From Avena insularis (taxonomy: Eukaryota; Streptophyta; Magnoliopsida; Poales; Poaceae): 64,000 nt of DNA. Shown piece after piece: positions 1-10,975 of this stretch. The DNA is taken from positions 168,860,927-168,924,926 of the forward strand of contig CM042691.1 of NCBI GenBank assembly GCA_023614405.1. Reading direction: 5' to 3'. Position 1 is the first letter of the stretch. Each line of letters opens with the position of its first letter. The notes beneath the pieces were generated by a model. That model saw only the letters and a program-made list of their open reading frames with translations, did not search any database and had not been told where the DNA came from. Position numbers and translations under genes: made by a program.

Positions 1-642
1 ACAATCCTCACAGATCAACAACGACACACATCTAAAAGTTCTTTGTCTTTGCCCATGAGACAGCAAGGGCCGCCACCATTATCCGCGAGACTCGCAAGCC
101 TCCAGGCCGCAGCCTCCTCCAGCACGACTGCAACACACAAAGAATTAACAATAAGGCTGAGTCGAAGGGGGTGAACCACCTACAATAGCAGCCCAAATGG
201 GATCCTACAACCTCGAACATGGCCCAAGGTCTAGATATTGGTCCGCAGGAAACCCAGATTGCCACCGCCAGTGACTATCGCAGCTTCCAGCAGCCACCAC
301 GACGATGCCTTGCCACCTCTATGCTGCCACCCCGCAGGAGATCTCAATCCCAGACGACCAACTGTGTCGCACAGTGCACTCCGCCGTTGCCACGCTAGCC
401 CCCGCGCAACGTGGCTGAGGCCACCTCTCCATGCACAAATACTTGATTGACCTATTCATGATACTAGATGATACCCCGCATGTTATTACGGGAATTCTTA
501 GAAATATAGGAGTTTTCGACTAAGTATATACATTGGCAATCATCTTATATCACATTAATAGTCCCTAAAGTACTTAACAACAACATAATATTTATATATG
601 TGTTGGGTGAAGTACTTAACAATAACATAATATTTATACATG
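1..642. other. Intergenic DNA, no gene seen
   Basis: Short ORFs on both strands here show no recognisable domain. The stretch is moderately GC-rich to about 430 and AT-rich after 470. It ends at the presumed left edge of a Tat-type LTR. It may be older transposon debris, but I see no diagnostic motif. Confidence 0.5.
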
Positions 643-645
643 TGT
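568..645. repeat. Short direct repeat, two 36-bp copies
   Basis: Copies at 568-603 and 610-645 start AAGTACTTAACAA and end ATGTGT, with only a few mismatches and a 6-bp spacer. The second copy overlaps the first bases of the LTR at 643, so either the repeat or the LTR edge may be displaced by a few bases. Confidence 0.7.
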
Positions 646-1494
646 CAGGCCAGGGCTTTAGGGGTACCCTAACCAACCGAGACCCACCGGTGGCTGGGCC
701 ACAGCCTAGCCAGGCAGTTCACTCTATGAGTGAAGCGCTAGGCCTCGCTACGCTCAATGATGGAATATCCGTCTAAGGGGCCTCTAGAGGAGGATCCTTG
801 ACCACAACCCACCTTCACGAGGACTTGTGGATCCCTTTGGCCCCGCCGGGATCACTAAGGCAATCTGCTTACCTCGGAAGAAGACAACAACACCAATAGG
901 AGCATTGGATACTGCCCGGCTACGAACACGACACCCTTTCCTTTAGCTAAAGGCTAGGCTGACGAAGCCTCGACAGCGGAAGCCGTGTCTCCCCATTTCG
1001 GTGCAGGGAGCTAGTGGGTGGTGTGTCCCCACAGAAGGATGTCACCCACGACCACAACTTTACGGTAGACCGGCGTTCCTGAGGGTCTTGGACTTAGTTC
1101 ATGTAAAGTAGTCTTGTAGACCCACTCCCCTTGGGAGGCAATATGGTAGCCCTTCCTTCCCAAAGAATTGCGGAAGAGGTCCAGTGACACTATAAATGGA
1201 GAGCCACCGCAACCTTAGAAAGGGAACGATCCTTACGACTTGAAATCCTAGACTTACACTCACCATTGTACCCTCATGAAGCGCCGCAAGCAATACAACC
1301 AAGCAGGAGTAGGAACTTTACCTCCTCAAGAGGGTCCCGAACCTGGGTAAAAACCCTCCATGCCAACTCTCTGTCGTGTCTGAAGTGCCTTTGTAGCCTT
1401 CATCGTCGGAGAGATATAAACGCGTGTTCAACCACCTCATGAATCCAGGGCTCGCCGGTTCCCCTGTTCTTTCGTGGGACATCAATCTCCAACA
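643..1494 (+). repeat. 5' LTR of the decayed Tat-type element
   Basis: The LTR runs from TGTCAGG to CCAACA (about 852 bp), directly followed by TTTGGCG, the usual PBS position. A canonical TATA box (CTATAAATGG) lies at about 1190-1199 and would drive + strand transcription. The phrase CGAACCTGGG near 1340 is also common in this LTR class. The second LTR is absent, so the ends rest on the TG/CA rule and the PBS only. Confidence 0.65.
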
Positions 1495-1512
1495 TTTGGC
1501 GTGAAAGGTAGG
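1495..1512 (+). other. Primer binding site (degenerate TTTGGCG type)
   Basis: TTTGGCGTGAAAGGTAGG starts right after the LTR's terminal CA. Tat and Athila elements usually carry a TGGCGCC-type PBS, and this copy has drifted. Confidence 0.5.
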
Positions 1513-1959
1513 GGGCTGAGGCGCGCTTTCAAGATCCTTACCGAGTTCGACGCCATGACGGCCCACAGCGGGGCACGCGCCGAGCCAAGAAAAGGCTCCC
1601 GATGTGCATCCGTACCGGGGTTTGTGCTGCTCGAAGCTCAAATGCTGCTCCGCTACACGCCAGAGGCGGCCGAAAGGAGGGCATGGCACGCTCGCCTTGC
1701 ATAGCTCCTCGGCAGTACAGACCCCGTGTCTGCACCTGCGGACAACGACGTGGCCCGGCGGCCACCACGGTGGGCGCCTCGCGAGAGCACGTACGACCAC
1801 CAGAGGGTGCTAGAGGTCGTCGCCTGCATACTCAACGGGTCCTAGGAAATCGCCTCTACACAAAACTTCAAGAAGATCTCTCGTGACATTGCGGCAGCAA
1901 GGCCAACGCTACCGCCTCACGACTCAAGTGGTCGCAGCAACCGGTCTCCTTCAACATTG
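1513..1959 (+). pseudogene. gag remnant of the Tat-type element
   Basis: No frame is open for more than about 95 codons, and no capsid or zinc-knuckle motif can be read. The assignment rests on position between PBS and protease. A Tat gag normally needs well over 1.5 kb, so most of it has been deleted. Several overlapping short ORFs on both strands here are chance products of the GC-rich sequence. Confidence 0.35.
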
Positions 1960-2690
1960 AAGACCACCCTTATTTCACCCGGGTGGTGGGTATCATACCG
2001 ATGGTGTGTACTCCCACCATCAACAGCATCGCCATCGCCAAAACGCTCATCAACGACGGCGCCGAATTGAACGTGCTCTTGGAAGATATGTTCAGGAGGA
2101 TCCAGGTGCCGCACGCTCGGCCCATGCCAGTGCTACTTTTCTTTGGGGTGACGGAGGGAACCATCGTGCCCATCGGGTAGGTGCGCCCCCCGTCATGTTT
2201 GGGACACGCTACAACTATCGCACCGAGCTCATCGACTTTGACGTTGTCTGCATCATCTTACCTTACAATGCGATCCTGGGCTACCAAGTGCTGGGTAAAT
2301 TCATGGCAGTTACCCATAATGCCTAAAATGTCATCAAGATTCTGGGCGGCAGCGAGGGCACCATCTCAATCCGCTATGATGAAGCAGAAGCCATGCACTC
2401 CCTGGAGCAGGCCTACAAGGGAGCCACAACCGCGTGCCCCAAGGAGGACGGAGCTTCTGGTAATGGTGAAGCCCTTGCGAGGAAAAAGCAAGTGCCCGCC
2501 ACGGAGGCTGCGGAAGCCAAGGATGCCAACCGGGACATCCTCGCCGAGGAGAGGGTCACATACTCCACCATCATGGACGGACAAAAGAAGCCGTTGTTCT
2601 GACAGGAATGCACTGTGACAAAGAAACTCCCCTGGACCTCGCTGACTCGGGGGCTACTATCACCATAGGATCTCACCTCTTGGCCTAACA
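1960..2690 (+). pseudogene. Retropepsin-like protease and linker remnant, Tat lineage
   Basis: The open stretch 1983-2180 encodes a retropepsin-like segment in which INDGAELNVL aligns with the usual I-D-G-G/S-S-x-N-L active-site loop. The catalytic D-[ST]-G is altered to D-G-A. A frameshift near 2180 moves the match to a second frame (2187-2326), where the Tat-typical YRTELIDFDVV and YNAILGYQVL motifs follow. The protease would have cut the Gag-Pol polyprotein. The 2330-2690 part is the linker towards RT and contains stops. The copy is inactive. Confidence 0.65.
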
Positions 2691-3056
2691 AGGGGATGCG
2701 CTTGTGTCCTTCTTGCGAGCGAACACAGATATGTTCGCCTGGACACCGCTGGACATGATGGGGGTACCCAGGGAGGTAATCGAGAACCACCTAGCGGTGT
2801 GCCCCGCCGCACATCACGTGAAGCAGAAGGCGTGTCGCTAGTCCCCCTAGAAGCAACAGTTCATCATCGAGGAGATGGAGAAGCTCATCAAGGCCCAACT
2901 CGTCTGGAAGTCATTCACACTGATTGGATGTATAACCCAGTGGTGGCCCCGAAGGTCACATGCGGGTCCAACTTTGCAATGACTTCACTGACCTCAACAA
3001 GGCCTACCCCAAGGATCCGTAGCCGCTACTAAGGATCGACCAGATAGTGGACTTGT
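2691..3056 (+). pseudogene. Reverse transcriptase N-terminus remnant, Tat lineage
   Basis: The sequence reads FAWTPLDMMGVPREVIENHL, then a segment like HTDWMYNPVVAPK, which matches the conserved pre-RT region and the DWLSNPV motif of Tat RTs. The next motif, normally DLNKACPKDPFPLPRID, is present but broken by stops and frameshifts around 2990-3045. Homology stops at about 3050 with an IDQIVDL-like phrase. The catalytic YVDD motif is not present. Confidence 0.6.
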
Positions 3057-3242
3057 AGGGTTAGCAACATGGAAACAAAAAAATTCTATCGCGAGAACAC
3101 ACAAACCAAGATCTATTCTACAAGATTGGTGCAACGATATTGTAGAGAATTAACCCTCGAAGATCCAAAGTGTTTAACGAGATTCAGATCTCGTGGTTGA
3201 TGTAGTCGATCAGTTGCCGATCTCAAGATCGCGTAGACGATC
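3057..3242. other. Unassigned fragment between two retroelements
   Basis: About 190 bp starting GTAGGGTTAGCAACATGG, with phrases such as AGATCTCGTGGTTGATG that resemble cereal copia LTR fragments in reverse orientation. There is no coding capacity. It is bounded by the break of the Tat RT on the left and the Sirevirus LTR start on the right. Confidence 0.3.
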
Positions 3243-4508
3243 TGAAAGGACATTTACTGTCTTAATATGTTTTGGTGTTCTTTAACAACTCGTAGATCAT
3301 TTTACAGTATGCTAATGTTTACATGTTGATATAATGAAAAGTGAAAAGGACCTTGGCCTATGGAATTGTCCCTGCAAAATATGCAGGTTTCTGGGGAACT
3401 CTATACCGGAGTCTCCGGTTTGACTGGACCAGAGTCTTCGGTGTGGTCTAGAGTTTCCCCAGAAATTATCCCAGGAGCTTCTATATGGGGGTCCGTAGAT
3501 CAACCGGAGATAGTCCGGAGTCTCCGGTCCTATCCTTAGACCGGAGTCTCCGGTGTGTCTAGACCGGAGTCTCTGGTGCACAGGGTCCAGAAACTATGAA
3601 GAGTCTCAGGAGGAGATGTTCCCAAGGCCACTGGGTCAATCAGTATGGTGGTCCGGAGCTCGGTCCGGAGATTGGCCGAAGTCTCCGATGTAGACTGAGT
3701 CTCCGGTCTACGGTCTGGAGTCTCTGGTCTGACTATTCTCCCAACGGTCAGAAAACGGTTCAGTGAGTGGTGGCCTATAAATAGAGGATCGTATCCCCTT
3801 CCCCCAGCTGCTCGACCCAGTCATGAACTCCAACACAATTTGAGCCACCAAATCAACAAGATCTTTTCATCCAACCATCCAAAGTGATTGATCTTTGGAG
3901 AATCGAAGGAGGAGGCCTTGATCTATAGCTTCAGCAAGAGAGATCTTCATCTCCCCCTCATTCACTTGAGGGCCCCTTGCTCTAGTGTTTCTTTGGAAAC
4001 CCTAGCTTTTGATTTGGTTCTTACAAGCTTGTCTTTTATTGTTTGACAGCTTGCTTGTATTTGGGAGCCTCTAATTCAGTTGTGGATGTGTGCCTCGAAC
4101 TTTTTGTAAAGGTGCCGGCTTCCACCTCGAAGGTTGCCGATATAGTGGAAGAGGTGAATCAAAATCGTTGGGGTGAGGTTCATTGGAGAACAAGGGAGGC
4201 CTCTCGTGGAGTTGGTGGTTTGAAACCACCCCCTCTCCAAACACAGACGTATTTGCCCTCAAAAGGAAGGAACTGCGGGAAACAAACCCTTGTGTCTCCG
4301 CGTGGTCCACTTTGGTTACTTCTATCCTTTATCGCACTTTAATTTCTTAGTTCTTGCTTAGTGTTGTGCTTGTTTGTCATATAGGTAAATTCACCATAGT
4401 TGCATAATCTAGATAATTTACCTTTTGTGTCAAACCCTAATTTGGAAAAGAGTAAAATTTGAAGTAGCACCTATTCACCCCCCTCTAGGTGCCCATATGA
4501 TCTTTTCA
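3243..4508 (+). repeat. 5' LTR of the Sirevirus
   Basis: The LTR runs TGAAAGGACATT...GATCTTTTCA, 1,266 bp, with short TGAAA/TTTCA terminal inverted repeats. A strong TATA box (CCTATAAATAG) sits at 3774-3784. Between 3407 and 3731 there are many copies of a CCGGAGTCTCCGGT-like palindrome, which I read as clustered regulatory or methylation-rich repeats. A C-rich run near 4480 is typical of the U5 end in this group. Confidence 0.85.
3407..3731. repeat. Cluster of CCGGAGTCTCCGG palindromic microrepeats
   Basis: At least eight full or partial copies of the 13-14-bp near-palindrome CCGGAGTCTCCGG(T) lie upstream of the LTR TATA box. They contain CG and CHG sites. Short repeated palindromes in Sirevirus LTRs are known; any function for these is inference. 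Confidence 0.8.
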
Positions 4509-4510
4509 AT

Positions 4511-4523
4511 TGGTATCAGAGCC
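4511..4523 (+). other. Primer binding site for initiator tRNA-Met
   Basis: TGGTATCAGAGCC lies two bases after the LTR end. It is the standard plant copia PBS complementary to the 3' end of tRNA-iMet. Confidence 0.95.
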
Positions 4524-4559
4524 ACAGATCTTTATTCGGGCTTTACCTCCAAAGAGTAA

Positions 4560-6135
4560 ATGGGTAGCAAAGGGGTTGAGGGAGAGGATGATGCAAGTAT
4601 CACGGTGTCCATGGCAGACCTCAAGAATTCGGAAACAAACTTGAGCTCCACCTTAGGCAACAAGATCAAACAATTGCGCGATCTATTCAAGAAATTTGTT
4701 AAAGCCTCATCTCCTCCCTCACCTCAAGAGGGACTACCACCACCCTAAAAGGTGAATGCCTCATCATAACCCGCGGGTGTGGTGGTGGGGTAAAATGAAA
4801 ACGCTAATCCCTCCACCAAAAAGGATGGTGGGAAGGGAGAGCACCATGAGGCTCAAGGATGGTACTCTCCCAACCCTCCAATTCCTCACCCTCATATAAA
4901 CAATAGAGGAGACCCACCTAATCTTGCATCATATACTTTTGCTCAATGGCAATCACTAATGAAATCTCATGTGCGCAGCTCTTGCATTGAGTCATGGAAC
5001 ATCATCGACGAAGGACTCCGTATTACAGATCCAACCAACTTGACAAGAAGAGAAGTTGTCAATAGTCAACTCAATGCCACCGCTTTTCACATGATTCAAC
5101 AAGGATTGGGTACAAAAGATTACCCTCACATTGAACACCTCAACACCCCCAAGGAAGCTTGGTATGCTCTCACAGAGTTATATGTTCGAAACGAGAGCAT
5201 GAGAAGGAACCGATATGATGCACTAAGCAATGATGCCGAAGGCTTGTATATGAAGGATGGTGAAGATCATGAAGACATGTATAGAAGGCTCAAGTCCACC
5301 GCCACCTCCTTTAGGAATGTGGGTTCCTCACATGTGGATGATGCTTGGATAAAAAGGAAATATGTGAGTGTACTCATGCCCTTTGAGCCCACTGACTTGA
5401 AGAGTCTACAAGGAAGACACAACTACCATATCATGACCTCCAATGAAGTTATGCAAGAGATGGCCTCTTTCAAGGTTTCCGCCAAGAATGGCAAAGATGC
5501 CTGTGCTCGAGCCCTTGGAATGAGCAATGGTGTCAACCTTGCCTTAAAAGCCAAAGTTGTGGAGTATGTGGATGAAGATGATAGTGATGAAGGCTTATCT
5601 ACAAGCCTCCCTGATGATGCCAAGGTTGCTCATGGTGAATATATGGCTTTCTATGCAAGAAACTTTTGAAAAGACCCCGCCAAGGCCAAGATGGAGATGC
5701 AACGAAGAAGCAACCCTAATGGGAGAAGAGACAATCACACCAAATTAAGAACTTGCTTCAATTGTGGTGACCGCTATCACTTTGTTGCCAGTTGTCCCTA
5801 TGAGAAAGGAGAAGATCATGGGGGTAAACTTGTGTTGAAGAAAACCTCCAAAGCTCCTTTCAAGAAACCCTTCATCAAGAAGAATCCCACCAACAAGAAG
5901 TCAGGTGAAATTGTATTGATCACTCATGAAGAATTCTCCCCCGACAATGAAGAGGAAACATCAAGTGGTGTGGCTGCTCTTGCCACTACTTCTACACCCA
6001 CATTCTCCCTCTTCGACTCTCCAAATGAGAATATCTCCAAACAAGAATGCCACTTGCCTTATGGCAAGAGGAATGGAGGTATTATCATCGTCACACCAAG
6101 AGCTTCTTGATGAGAGATGTAAACTAGGGAGATAG
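4560..6135 (+). pseudogene. Sirevirus gag (capsid region and zinc knuckle)
   Basis: The ATG at 4560 opens a 62-codon start (MGSKGVEGEDD) that is interrupted. The main capsid-like stretch is open from 4959 to 5669 and resembles the copia gag (UBN2-like) domain, with phrases such as TPKEAWYALTELY and DDAWIKRKYVSVLM. An in-frame TGA at 5667 separates it from the zinc knuckle CFNCGDRYHFVASC (5754-5795; CX2CX4HX4C, intact), followed by a Lys-rich linker. Gag would package element RNA in cytoplasmic particles. The frame is broken several times, so this copy is dead. Confidence 0.85.
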
Positions 6136-6138
6136 CAC

Positions 6139-6935
6139 ATGATTGGGGTAGAATCTCTAAATAATGCTCTAGAAGAAGAACAAGAGACTAGGATGACTCT
6201 TGAACTAAAACTTCAAGGGCTTGATGGGGCAAATGACCTAATTGTTAATAGACTCGTCAAGGAACATGACCATGCTATTGATAAATATAAAAAGTCTAAA
6301 AAGTACAAGATTGAATTTGGTGTTGTTCATGAAAAACTTGCCGAGGACTTTAGGATGCTTGACAAGGCTCACAAGGCCTTGGAGAGTGAACTCTTGTCAC
6401 TCACGAAGTCTCGTGAAAAGCTTCAAACTCAATTGACCAATACTTCTTCACCTAGTACTTTCATTCCTTCTAGTTGTACAAATATACTTGAAGAAAATGC
6501 TAGGTTGAAGGGGGAGCTAGCTAAGGACACCTTTCCCAAAGGAAACAAGTCCATTGATAACCTCTTGAGTAAGCAGAGGCCAAATGGTGAGAAAGGGGGC
6601 ATTGGCTTTGTCTCCAAAGCCAAGAAGAAGAACAACAAGAAGAATAAGAACAAGCTGCACAAGAAAATGACAAGGCCATTGTGGGTAGTAAGACCACAAG
6701 TGGCAAAACTATGTCTCATGATGACTTTGCGGGAAGTGATAACCCTCACTATGTTTTAATGTGTGATTATTATGGTGATGTGTATGCACAATATGTTGGC
6801 CCATTTGATTGTTATATTGATTGGTCTATTTGGGTTCCCAAGACCCTTGTTGCTAATAAAAGAGGACCCATTGAAAAATGGGTACCTAAAAACTAGTTTG
6901 ATCTTTTGTAGACCTATGCTTCCGGAGGGTCAAAG
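6139..6935 (+). pseudogene. Sirevirus Gag C-terminal coiled-coil region
   Basis: The open stretch 6139-6759 encodes about 206 residues rich in Leu, Glu and Lys with heptad-like spacing (ALEEEQETRMTLELKLQG) and ends in a run of Lys/Asn (KKKNNKKNKNK). Long coiled-coil extensions after the zinc knuckle are a known feature of Sirevirus Gag and have been linked to dynein light-chain binding in this genus. I cannot see whether a binding peptide is kept. Downstream, 6681-6896 continues in another frame towards the protease. Confidence 0.7.
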
Positions 6936-8345
6936 TGGGTGCTTGATAATGGATGCACAAGTCATATGACCGGAAGCACATCTATTGTCAAGGAGTTGAG
7001 ACCAAATGATGATCAAATATCCGTGACATATGCCGACAAGTCTAAGTCTAAGGTAATGGGTTTCGGCAAGGTTGTGGTTTCCCACGACATTACACTCGTG
7101 GACGTCATGCTTGTTGAGACCCTTGGATATAATTTACTTTCAGTCTGTGCTCTTGGAAAGATGGGATTTGCCGTCTTTATTGATAATGATATTGTGGTCC
7201 TCATGTGGAGCAAGTCTCTAAAGGTCGCTTTCGTTGGGTACGTCGAAAATGACTTGTATGTGGTGGACTTTTCAGGGAAAAACACTACAAGTGCAACGTG
7301 CTTATTCGGAAATGCCAATGTGGGTTGGTTATGGCATCACCGTCTAGCCCATGTCAACATGAGAACTTTTCAAAGTCTCCACAAGGATGGCCATATTGTT
7401 GGACTAAAAGAAATTGTTTGTTTTGCCAAAGATCGTGTATGCAGGGCTTGTGTTGAAGGAAAGATGCACAATTCTCCCCACAAGACGAACAACTACATAA
7501 AGTCCAAGAGGATCTTAGAACTCATTCATGTGGACATCTTTGGCCCTCCATCTCATGCAAGTCTTGGTGGGAAGAAATATTGTTTGGTGATTGTTGATGA
7601 CTACTCAAGATACACATGGGTATATTTCTTCAGGTTTAAAAGTGAGACCCAAGAAAACTTCATTGACTTCATCAACATGGCTCAACATCAACACAACGTC
7701 CCCGTGTTGATAATAAGGAATGACAACGGCACCGAGTTTAAGAACTACACCGTAAATGGATTTCTTAGTGATGAGGGGATAAAACATAAAAATTTCGCTG
7801 ATATACCCCTCAACAAAATGGTGTAGCCGAGAGGAAGAACCGGACTCTTATTGATATGGAAAGGACCAAAGCAATTTAAATCTCCATACAATTTTTGGGC
7901 CAAAGCAATCTCCATCGCATGCCATGCATCGAACCGCCTCTCTCTCCGCATAGAATTGATCAAGACTCCATATGAAATTCTTACCAGTGACAAGCCCAAC
8001 GTATCATACTTCTGGGTGTTCGGTTGTAAGTCTTTCTATCGCATAAAGCGTGTTCATCTGTCCAAATTTGATTCCAAATTATTAGAGGGTATTTTTGTTG
8101 TCTATGGTATCGAATCCCACACTTATAGAATCTATGATAAGCTCTCCGAAACTGTCATAGAATCTTGTAGTGTTGTTTTCGAAGAATATGATGGTCCCCA
8201 AGGGGGGCTTGTTGATGTTTGTGATGCAGATGATGAAATGCCTCGGGATGCCATAGGAAGAATGGGTGTGGGATTCATCCGACCTGTTGAGGAACCCCTT
8301 ATGGCGGATTGCGTAGAACTATGCTCTACTCAAGTGGAGCCCTCA
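6936..8345 (+). pseudogene. Sirevirus protease and integrase (5' part of pol)
   Basis: From 6939 the frame begins with the protease active-site region LDNGCTSHMTG. In intact copia elements this is D-S-G; here it is D-N-G. The pre-integrase motif WHHRLAHVN follows near 7330 with a CRACVEGK zinc-binding end, then the integrase core: first Asp in HVDIFGP (7533), second Asp in RNDNGTEF (7722), and Glu in GVAERKNR, readable only after a frameshift near 7800. The C-terminal part (7851-8345) keeps FWVFGCK and the VVFEEYDG region. It breaks at 8345 where the solo LTR begins and resumes at 10844 in the same frame. Confidence 0.85.
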
Positions 8346-8944
8346 TGAAAGTACAAAGGAAGTCGCCTAGAGGGGGGGGGGGTGAATAGGCTTTTAAAAT
8401 TATTACGGTTTAGGCTCAAGTAAATGCGGAATAAAACTAACGTTTAATTTATTGAGCACAAAACCTAGCCACTAAGTTCACCTAGGTGCACCAACAACCT
8501 ATGCTAAGCACTACAAGCAACAAGGTGATAGCAAGGTATAAATACTTCAAGCACGATGGCTATCACAATGTAAAGTGCATAAGTAAAGGGTTTGGTTGAG
8601 AGATAACCGATGGACGCGGAGACGAAGATTTGTTTCCCGAAGTTCACTTCCAAAGAAGCTACGTCACCGTTGGAGAGGTGCGATGGCGCAATGCTCTCCG
8701 AACGCCACAAATGGCTCACCTCGAGGTGTGGTGGCTCGATGCTCACCCAACGCCACACAAGGCCTCACCCCGGATGCGGAAGCACGCAACTCACCGATGC
8801 CACAAAAGGCTCACCCTATTATCCCAAGTGCGCACCACAAAAGGCGGGCACTTGCTCCACTATGGGACGCTTGAGGGCGGTCACCGAACCCGTACAAGAT
8901 TGGGGCTAACTCCACAACTCAATTGGAGGCTCCCAACAACAAAG

Positions 8945-9037
8945 CCACAAAAGGCCAACAATGCCACAAAAGGCCAACAACGCCACAAAAGGCTACAAGA
9001 CCACAAAAGGTCAACAAGACCACAAAAGGTCAACAAT
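8945..9037. repeat. 19-bp tandem repeat, five copies, inside the solo LTR
   Basis: CCACAAAAGG recurs at 8945, 8964, 8983, 9001 and 9020 within units of 18-19 bp of the form CCACAAAAGGCCAACAANG. It makes repetitive peptide frames that look like ORFs but are not genes. Confidence 0.9.
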
Positions 9038-9116
9038 CCAACCACACAACCGTCTAGGGTTCCAAGGAACCCAAGAGAAACAAGCTCACAAGCTTGAACT
9101 CGCCGAATCTCCGAGG

Positions 9117-9326
9117 AGAACTCAAACCTATGCACCAAATGCAAGGGCAAGTCCTTCTCCCCCAAATTACAACAAAGCTACAAAAGCTATTGGGGGAATA
9201 AGGGAGGAAGAACACAAGAGTAGAACTCAAACCTATGCACCAAATGCAAGGGCAAGTCCTTCTCTCCCAAATTCCAACAAAGCTACAAAAGCTATTGGGG
9301 GAATAAGGGAGGAAGAACACAAGAGG
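9117..9326. repeat. 105-bp tandem duplication inside the solo LTR
   Basis: Two nearly identical copies of about 105 bp start AACTCAAACCTATGCACC and end AGAACACAAGAG. The second begins at about 9222. There are only a few mismatches, so this is a local duplication in the LTR. Confidence 0.9.
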
Positions 9327-9596
9327 AGAACACAAAACTCTCCAAGATCTAGATCCCAATGATTCCTTCACAAAGAAGGGATTTGACTTGGGGGGATTGT
9401 AGATCTAGATCTCCTCTCTCAAATCCCTCAAAAAGATGCAAGAATCATAGGAGGGGAAAGCTTCTTCAAAGGTTGACAATGGAGGAGAGAGAGAAAGCCA
9501 AGAACCAAGAGGAAAAGCTAGTACCCACGAAGGGGAAGAGGAGCCCCTTTTAAAGGGCTCCCATATCTGCCCGTTATGGGCATTCGCGACTCCTGG

Positions 9597-9890
9597 CCGG
9601 AACTTCCGGTGGGAGGCCGGAAGTTCCGGTGGCACACAGCCAACGGTCAAAAACTGCGGAGCGAAAAACTGAAAAAGCGAATCCTGGTCGGAACTTCCGC
9701 CGGTTCACCGGAACTTCCGGTGGGAGCGAAACTTCCGGTGGAAGTTCCGACTGAAGTTCTGTCAAATAGACATATTCAAAACAAAAGGTTACTGAACATG
9801 AGCGGAACAAGACCCGGAACTTCCACCGGAACTTTCGGCGGCAAAGATGCCCTAGCGGAACTTCCGGTGGGAAGCCGGAACTTCCGGTCA
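9597..9890. repeat. Cluster of CCGGAACTTCCGGT palindromic microrepeats
   Basis: About eight full or partial copies of the 14-bp near-palindrome occur, for example at 9597, 9617, 9708 and 9875. They mirror the cluster in the 5' LTR at 3407-3731 but with a different core (AACTT rather than AGTCT). Confidence 0.85.
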
Positions 9891-10843
9891 GGGAAATTCC
9901 AGAAACCAGAAAACCAGAAACATAATAACTTTTGCATCCGAACTCCAAACGGGATGAAACCAATTTTGTTGGAAAGATAACGACGAAATATTGGGTATCA
10001 CCTTGGGAGAAAATATCATGAATATATATGTGAACTATCCCCCATGGTGTGGATCCGGAAGACTCGCAAGATCAAAAACCGCAATAAGATATGCAAGTGA
10101 AATCCTTAGATGATGAGATAGATCTTGTTATGATGGTGACCACAAGATCTAGAACCTCTCATGGACAAGAACCAAATAACAACCAAGAAAGATGATGCTA
10201 TGAATGCAAAGGTTTGAGCTCTCTCCGAACGATGCAGACGAGACACCCGCTTGAGAGCCCCTCTTGATAGCACGGCTATCTATCCTAAATCCGGTCTCCC
10301 AACTAACAATACGAGACCGGCAAAAGAAAATCCCTATCAAGAACATACCTTTGCCTTGAGCATCCCACTTGAACTTGATGTAGACCGTCTTGTTCTTCTA
10401 TAGTGGGAACACCTTTCTTGGATGCTCTTGCTTGATGAAGATGAAGACTTGCTAATTGCTTCTCCATACTCCATGGGGAAACCTCTTCTTTGAACTTGTC
10501 TTCATCATTCCATGAGCACGAGGATGGCAAGCTTCAAGCATGCGATCTTCTAGAGATGGCGCATCTTGAGCTCGCCCTTCTTCATCCCTACTTGAGGTTG
10601 ATCCATCTTGATGCAACTCTTTGCACATGCCTTGATCGACCTTCAAGCTCCTTCTTTCTTCATGATTCCAATGGGAACAAAGCCCTTGGACATTTCTTCA
10701 TCTTCCAACCTTGAAACCAACACATGGCCCAAGCGATGCCAATAGACAAACCTACAAGTGAAACTCAATTTACACATTAGTCCATAGAGATTGTCATTAA
10801 TTACCAAAACCACACATGGGGGCATACATGCCCTTTCACCTCA

Positions 10844-10975
10844 TCTTCACAACATCAAGATGCTTCTTCTGTCGAGGAGGACAATGACCTAAGCCAAATA
10901 CAAGCTGTGTACCCTTTACAAGTTGATCAGGGAGAAACCTCTAGCCAGGAGGAGCTTGAGTCTCCATTCCCCTAG
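10844..10975 (+). pseudogene. Continuation of the Sirevirus pol after the solo LTR
   Basis: If the solo LTR and one TSD copy are ignored, codons continue without a shift from 8345 to 10844 and stay open until a TAG at 10973-10975. The peptide is acidic and Ser/Gln-rich (SVEEDNDLSQ), as expected for the variable linker between integrase and RT. The RT that should follow is missing. Confidence 0.8.

Larger units (their letters stand above)
643..3056 (+). mobile_element. Decayed, truncated Tat-lineage Ty3/gypsy element
   Basis: The order is LTR (643-1494), a TTTGGCG-type PBS, gag debris, protease and the first part of RT. The retropepsin-like stretch (INDGAELNVL) and the pre-RT stretch (FAWTPLDMMGVPREVIE) are typical of grass Tat elements such as RIRE2-like families. 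The RT breaks off just after the PRID-like region, near 3050. Most of gag and everything after the RT start are missing, and no 3' LTR is present. The lineage call comes from remembered motif similarity. Confidence 0.7.
8346..10838 (-). mobile_element. Sirevirus solo LTR inserted in the integrase tail
   Basis: A 2,493-bp unit runs from TGAAAGTAC to GCCCTTTCA and is flanked by perfect 5-bp target duplications CCTCA (8341-8345 and 10839-10843). Read on the - strand it starts TGAAAGGGCATG with GGTTTTGGTAATTAATGAC soon after, and ends in a CCTATTCACC-rich tail, so it is a - strand Sirevirus LTR. There is no PBS, PPT or internal domain. Unequal recombination between the two LTRs of a full element is the usual origin. 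Confidence 0.9.
3243..10975 (+). mobile_element. Truncated Sirevirus (Ty1/copia, Maximus/SIRE type), split by a solo LTR
   Basis: The 5' LTR (3243-4508) is followed two bases later by a tRNA-iMet PBS, a copia gag with zinc knuckle and coiled coil, a DNGCTSH protease, a pre-integrase domain and the integrase core. The order PR-IN before RT and the long LTR with CACCCCCCTCTAGG near its end are Sirevirus traits. RT, RNase H and the 3' LTR are missing, and the element stops near 10975 next to CACTA sequence. A solo LTR of a related Sirevirus sits in the integrase tail at 8346-10838. Confidence 0.85.

Noticed and set aside
32..450. Overlapping ORFs 32-265 (-) and 238-450 (+) as host genes
   Set aside because: Short, low-complexity GC-driven frames with no recognisable domain and no gene-like context.
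8945..9037. Possible CRISPR-like array
   Set aside because: Units are contiguous 19-mers without unique spacers, inside a plant LTR.
8596..9362. ORFs on both strands within the solo LTR (repetitive Gln/Lys/Asn peptide)
   Set aside because: They are produced by the 19-bp and 105-bp tandem repeats; the region is an LTR bounded by a TSD.
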